In this document: piece after piece, positions 7,272 through 10,287 of the stretch | Numbering within the stretch: the stretch's first letter is position 1 | Layout: every line of letters begins with the position of its first letter | Source of the DNA: Hyphomicrobiales bacterium | GTDB taxonomy: Bacteria; Pseudomonadota; Alphaproteobacteria; Rhizobiales; Rhizobiaceae | Length of the DNA: 10,287 bases | NCBI GenBank assembly: GCA_011087745.1 | Contig: JAALLB010000036.1 | Coordinates: 1 to 10,287 of the forward strand | Reading direction: 5' to 3' | Position numbers and translations under genes: made by a program | The notes under the pieces: model-generated | Database searches by the model: none | Seen by the model: the letters and a program-made list of their open reading frames with translations, nothing else | Told to the model about the DNA's origin: nothing

Positions 7272-7709
7272 ATGCAATACTGGCTGTTTAAATCTGAACC
7301 TTTCAAGTGGTCATGGGAACAACAAAAGGCCAAGGGTGATGCGGGCGAAGAATGGGATGGAATTCGTAACTACCAGGCGCGCAATTTTATGCGCACCATG
7401 GAGTTGGGCGATCTAGCATTTTTCTATCACTCCAATGAAGGTCTTGAAGTGGTCGGTATTGCAGAAGTGAGCGCATTAAGTGCGCCAGATACCACAACGG
7501 ATGATGAGCGCTGGGACTGCGTTCACATCAAGGCTGTACTTGATATGCCAAAGTTTGTGACACTGAAAGATGTTAAGGCAAACCCCAAACTTGCTGATAT
7601 GTCTTTGGTAACCTCCATGCGACTATCCGTTCAACCGGTTAAACCAGATGAATGGATAGAAGTTTGCCGCATGGGTGGCCTTGATGGTAAAACCTTGAAG
7701 GATTTATGA
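7272..7709 (+). CDS. EVE-domain protein (THYN1-like, PUA fold)
   Basis: The 145-residue product is a single EVE domain. Landmarks are MQYWLFKSEP at the start, EWDGIRNYQARNFMR (27-41), LGDLAFFYHSN (45-55), VVGIAEV (60-66), WDCVHIKAV (81-89) and the end MGGLDGKTLKDL. EVE domains share the PUA-like fold and are thought to bind modified bases in DNA or RNA; the substrate of this stand-alone bacterial type is unknown. The ATG at 7272 has GGAG seven bases upstream; an out-of-frame ATG at 7268 is not the start. It is the last gene of the tsaD-gpsA operon. Related genomes, as I recall them, often have a small YciI-like gene between gpsA and the EVE gene, and none fits in the 17-bp gap here. Its 3' end overlaps the DUF1203 gene by six bases. 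Confidence 0.93.
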   Translation: MQYWLFKSEPFKWSWEQQKAKGDAGEEWDGIRNYQARNFMRTMELGDLAFFYHSNEGLEVVGIAEVSALSAPDTTTDDERWDCVHIKAVLDMPKFVTLKDVKANPKLADMSLVTSMRLSVQPVKPDEWIEVCRMGGLDGKTLKDL

Positions 7710-8177
7710 GGGATCGATTCTGGCTTGGTAACAATTGTTGTTGGCCGAGCGGATATGAACAAACTCTACCTCTTTAATTGATAATATTGATTTGGCGAAT
7801 GAATGTATTTCGTCGGTGGGGACAATTTCTCCAGTGCCGTAAACAATTTTTTCGTTTTTATCGTAGCCACGGACAATCAGTGTTTCCTTATTGGACAAAG
7901 CAGTAGGAATTGATCCTTTGTCTTCATAGGCTTCACATTCTTTTTTGTGCAAGAATATTGGCCCCATTTCCGCGTAAGGTTGAACCGTGTTGAACGGACG
8001 ATGTGCTAAAACGTAAAATTCATCACCTTTCTCAATCATTTGCAAACAATGACGACATGGGTTTGCCTTTCCATCGGATACTTTTATCTCCAATGGTTGG
8101 CCATTTGCATCGCTCAGAGTTTTTCGAATTTCCCTAACTTCATTTGTGGGTAAGCCGCTTAGCTTTACTTCAAACAT
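7704..8177 (-). CDS. DUF1203 family protein with a Cys/His cluster
   Basis: The 157-residue product matches the DUF1203 pattern as I remember it: MFEVKLSGLP at the start, NPCRHCLQMIEKGDEF (39-54), VLAHRPF (56-62), PYAEMGPIFLH (67-77), LIVRGYD (100-106) and the C-terminal FVHIRSANNNCYQARID. Its function is unknown. There is no signal peptide or membrane segment, so it is probably cytosolic. Cys41 and Cys44 form a CxxC, and His77 and Cys81 an HxxxC, together suggesting a metal or redox site; that is inference. A strong ribosome site, AAGGAG, is six bases from the ATG. It stands alone on the minus strand, divergent from the glycosylase gene and convergent with the EVE gene. Confidence 0.8.
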   Translation of the reverse strand: MFEVKLSGLPTNEVREIRKTLSDANGQPLEIKVSDGKANPCRHCLQMIEKGDEFYVLAHRPFNTVQPYAEMGPIFLHKKECEAYEDKGSIPTALSNKETLIVRGYDKNEKIVYGTGEIVPTDEIHSFAKSILSIKEVEFVHIRSANNNCYQARIDPS

Positions 8178-8304
8178 GACAATCTCCTTTTTTATTTGGT
8201 GTGTGTGAAGTTAAGTTGAAGTAATCTGTTCAGCCACCCGATTCTTGCACGGATATTTTCACTGCCTGCTTGCAAGTTTTAGATGAATTTCAGAAGATGT
8301 TCCA
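8178..8304. promoter_or_regulatory. Divergent DUF1203/glycosylase intergenic region
   Basis: This 127-bp gap must carry promoters for both flanking genes. It contains AAGGAG of the DUF1203 gene (minus strand, 8184-8189), a perfect 8-base palindrome CTTGCAAG (8269-8276), and a second CTTGCA at 8244-8249 exactly 25 bases upstream. The spaced CTTGCA elements could be a regulator site, or the first could be a -35 element, but its expected -10 position (TGCTTG) is poor. No coding potential is seen. Confidence 0.4.
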
Positions 8305-9504
8305 ATGAACCTCCATATTACCAATTCACAAGCCCGGAATCTTATTCTTCACCTGCAAGGTTTAACCCATGCACCTCATAAAGCGCATGGGGATGGGGAG
8401 TTGGAGGCTTTGGTGGAACAGCTAGGATTTGTTCAACAAGATTCCATTCGGTGGGTTGAGCGGGCGCATCATATGACGCTGTTTGCCCGAAATCAGACAT
8501 ACCGTCCTAAACATCTTGAAAAGCTCCATGAAAGTGGTGTGCTTTTTGAAAACTGGACGCATGATGCTTCGCTTATCCCCTCAAAATACTGGCCTTACTG
8601 GAAACATAAGTTTGTGCGGTATGAAGCGCGGCTTCGAAAGAAATTTACGCAGTGGCAGGGTAAAGGTTTTGAAAAACACGTTGAAGCCTTGCGTCATAGA
8701 ATTGAGAATGACGGAGTACTTCGTGCACGTGATCTGGAAAAGCCAAAGGGTCAAAAGCTCAAGATGTGGGAATGGCATGATGGTAAAGCTGCGATGGAAT
8801 TTATGTGGCGGACAGGGCAATTATCGGTGCCAAGACGAGAAGGGTTTCAGAAGGTATATGATCTTAGTGAAAGAGTAATTCCCAAGGAACATTTTGAAAG
8901 AGAAGTTTCTCACGAAGAATTTGTGGAATGGGCTTGCCGTTCAGCGCTTGAGCGCCTTGGGTTTGGAACTGCATCTGATATCGCTAAATACTGGGATTTG
9001 CTTTCAATTGCGGAAGTGCGTGAATGGCTTGCAGACCATGGCGAACAGGAAACTCGAACCATTACAGTTCAACTCAATGATAAATCTGCACCTAGAGAGT
9101 TTGTCGCTCGTCTGGATATTGAAGATGTTTTGGATGGTTTACCTAAAATACCATCTCGTGTAAGAGCACTGTCACCCTTCGATCCGGTTATTAGAGATCG
9201 AAAACGGCTTTCCTGGTTGTTTGGGTTTGACTACACAATTGAAATTTATGTTCCGCCAGAGAAGCGGCAATATGGGTATTATGTTTTTCCATTGCTGGAG
9301 AAAGACAAAGTTATCGGGCGGATTGATTGTCAGGCGAGGCGGTCTGATGATTGTTTGCATGTAACTCAAATTTGGCTTGAACCAAAAGTCAGATGGTCCG
9401 TTGCAAAAAAAGACAAACTGCAAGCAGAGTTAGCCCGTCAGGCAAGGCATTGTGAGGTCAGGAGCCTTGTTTGGGATCTAAATTGTAATCATCGACCGAA
9501 TTGA
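8305..9504 (+). CDS. YcaQ/AlkX-type winged-helix DNA glycosylase
   Basis: The 399-residue product belongs to the HTH_42 / YcaQ-AlkZ superfamily, whose members remove alkylated bases and unhook interstrand crosslinks. Near the N-terminus, LGFVQQDSIRWVERAHHMTLFAR (40-62) carries Q44-Q45-D46, matching the catalytic QxD form of E. coli YcaQ/AlkX and not the QxQ of Streptomyces AlkZ. FENWTHDASLIP (81-92) followed by YWPYW, the RxGQLSVPRREGFQKVYDL winged-helix stretch (169-187), and the C-terminal LSPFDPVIRDRKRL and FGFDYTIEIYVP (289-317) are further family blocks. Length is typical (about 400). The ATG has only a weak GAAGA upstream. No family-specific partner lies beside it, though an EVE gene is one gene away. 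Its last codons overlap the CysZ-like gene by 16 bases. Confidence 0.9.
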   Translation: MNLHITNSQARNLILHLQGLTHAPHKAHGDGELEALVEQLGFVQQDSIRWVERAHHMTLFARNQTYRPKHLEKLHESGVLFENWTHDASLIPSKYWPYWKHKFVRYEARLRKKFTQWQGKGFEKHVEALRHRIENDGVLRARDLEKPKGQKLKMWEWHDGKAAMEFMWRTGQLSVPRREGFQKVYDLSERVIPKEHFEREVSHEEFVEWACRSALERLGFGTASDIAKYWDLLSIAEVREWLADHGEQETRTITVQLNDKSAPREFVARLDIEDVLDGLPKIPSRVRALSPFDPVIRDRKRLSWLFGFDYTIEIYVPPEKRQYGYYVFPLLEKDKVIGRIDCQARRSDDCLHVTQIWLEPKVRWSVAKKDKLQAELARQARHCEVRSLVWDLNCNHRPN

Positions 9505-10187
9505 TGAGCCATCTCGTCACTTGGTGCGATTGACTTGTGCAAGTGCACCATCATGCCAGCTGCAAATACCGGGGTCAGGATGTTGAGGATGGGAATTGCC
9601 ATCAGACCAGCAACAACCATACCGCTGAGAAAAACCGTTCCCCAGTGTTTTCGGCGAAGGGCGTGCGCCTCTTTTTCAGGCCTATAACGCATGGCAGCGA
9701 ACTGGAAATATTCACGTCCCAGCAAGTAACCGTTGGCAACAAAGAAAACAATCACACCAAGTCCGGCAAACAAGAAGAGCAGTAGGGCTACAAAGTTTAC
9801 GGCAATGACTAGAAGAGCAAATTTGATTGCAAGTGTTATGGAATTGCCAAATGGCATTGGCGTGCCTTTGCGTTGATCGGGGTAATGCGTTTCTTCGATG
9901 TGGTCAGCAACTTCATCCAGGAACAGGCCCGCAAAAATCGCTGAAATAGGTGCAAGTAAAAACCCGGCTCCGAAAATTACGCCAACACCCAAAATCCAGG
10001 CGATAATGCTGGTTACCCAGGTCCACCCTTCCAGAAATGGAAACAGATAGTTGGTCGCAAGCATTTGCAAGCCGAGCCACATGCCAAAAAACAACAAAAT
10101 TGTCAGCCCAAGGGATTTCCACACTACTGAGCGAAAACGGGGTCTTAAGATTTCTTTTGCTGAGCGGGATGCGGCTTCATATATCAT
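9489..10187 (-). CDS. CysZ/EI24-type integral membrane protein
   Basis: The 232-residue product has four hydrophobic regions (about 24-45, 58-90, 117-152 and 184-215), the longer ones probably holding paired or re-entrant helices. Recognisable blocks are FRSVVWKSLGLT (18-29), LLAPISAIFAGLFLDEVADHIE (77-98, noted by its ends), ANGYLLGREYFQFAAMR (151-167) and ILTPVFAAGMMVHLHK (203-218). These match the EI24 domain proteins annotated in rhizobia as sulfate transporter family or CysZ-like. E. coli CysZ moves sulfate across the inner membrane; whether this relative does is not shown, and no cysteine-synthesis gene is nearby. The start fits the family (MIYEA...), though no good ribosome site precedes it. 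It converges on the glycosylase gene with a 16-bp overlap. Confidence 0.85.
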   Translation of the reverse strand: MIYEAASRSAKEILRPRFRSVVWKSLGLTILLFFGMWLGLQMLATNYLFPFLEGWTWVTSIIAWILGVGVIFGAGFLLAPISAIFAGLFLDEVADHIEETHYPDQRKGTPMPFGNSITLAIKFALLVIAVNFVALLLFLFAGLGVIVFFVANGYLLGREYFQFAAMRYRPEKEAHALRRKHWGTVFLSGMVVAGLMAIPILNILTPVFAAGMMVHLHKSIAPSDEMAHQFGR

Positions 10188-10226
10188 GACTATTCAAATG
10201 GGGATTGAAGATATTACTTACAAGAA

Positions 10227-10255
10227 ATTATTATCTTATACCCATCCTACTCCAA
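10227..10255 (-). promoter_or_regulatory. Candidate promoter of the CysZ-like gene
   Basis: On the minus strand TTGGAG (10255-10250) and AATAAT (10232-10227) are separated by 17 bases. The -10 matches five of six consensus positions and the -35 three of six. Transcription would start near 10220, giving a leader of roughly 33 bases. The -35 is touched by the perfect hairpin at 10252-10271. Confidence 0.35.
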
Positions 10256-10271
10256 AACCCGAATGTTTTGG
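10252..10271. repeat. Perfect inverted repeat upstream of the CysZ-like gene
   Basis: CCAAAAC (10252-10258) and GTTTTGG (10265-10271) form a perfect 7-bp stem around the loop CCGAAT. Neither strand has a T-run after it, so it does not look like an intrinsic terminator. Its left arm overlaps the candidate -35 element, a position that would suit an operator; the gene on the other side lies outside the window. Confidence 0.55.
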
Positions 10272-10287
10272 TGTGATATGATACGAA

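Noticed and set aside
7730..7739. Palindrome AACAATTGTT near the end of the DUF1203 gene
   Set aside because: It encodes the Asn run in the conserved ANNNCYQ segment and has no loop or T-run; it is explained by coding.
7272..9504. Possible defence island made of the EVE, DUF1203 and YcaQ-type genes
   Set aside because: No nuclease, helicase, methyltransferase, toxin or mobile-element gene is present, and the EVE gene is part of a housekeeping operon. Base composition does not change visibly here.
9523..9549. Bulged hairpin GGTGC...ACTTGTGCAAGT-GCACC just beyond the glycosylase stop
   Set aside because: It encodes the conserved VHLHK region of the CysZ-like protein, has a five-base bulge and lacks a T-run on either strand.
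1..10287. tRNA, rRNA, riboswitch, CRISPR array, insertion sequence or attachment site
   Set aside because: No gap is long enough for most of these, and I saw no cloverleaf pattern, regularly spaced repeats, transposase motifs or target-site duplications.

Overview
The window looks like a chromosomal housekeeping segment of an alphaproteobacterium, most likely of the order Hyphomicrobiales (Rhizobiales). The diagnostic feature is a minus-strand block hemC-hemD-Mic60/mitofilin-hemY transcribed away from tsaD-gpsA, an arrangement I know from that group. The DNA has moderate G+C by eye, below that of typical soil rhizobia, so a marine or host-associated lineage is possible; genus and species cannot be told from the sequence. 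I see no tRNA, rRNA, insertion sequence, prophage gene or CRISPR array.

Layout. Positions 3-80 (+) probably hold the last codons of a gene entering from the left. Minus strand, in transcription order: hemC (5153-4224), hemD (4217-3513), a Mic60/mitofilin-like membrane protein (3388-1913) and hemY (1891-77). HemC and HemD perform two successive steps of tetrapyrrole synthesis, preuroporphyrinogen formation and then its cyclisation to uroporphyrinogen III. Mic60 and HemY are inner-membrane proteins tied to membrane architecture and heme metabolism. A 68-bp divergent gap (5154-5221) separates hemC from the plus-strand genes tsaD (5222-6283, tRNA t6A synthesis), gpsA (6280-7254, phospholipid precursor supply) and an EVE-domain gene (7272-7709), tightly packed as one operon.

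The right third has single genes in alternating directions: a DUF1203 protein (8177-7704, -), a YcaQ/AlkX-type DNA glycosylase (8305-9504, +) and a CysZ/EI24-type membrane protein (10187-9489, -). All convergent gene ends overlap: 7704-7709, 9489-9504, and probably 77-80. No stretch over 300 bases lacks a gene; the largest gaps are 3389-3512, 8178-8304 and 10188-10287. They hold candidate promoters and short inverted repeats but no further gene that I can support.

No clearly new multi-gene system is visible. The points most worth a second look are the Cys/His cluster in the DUF1203 protein, the QxD glycosylase lying near a modified-base reader of the EVE class, the overlapping gene ends, the repetitive acidic tail of HemY, and a perfect hairpin across the promoter region of the CysZ-like gene.
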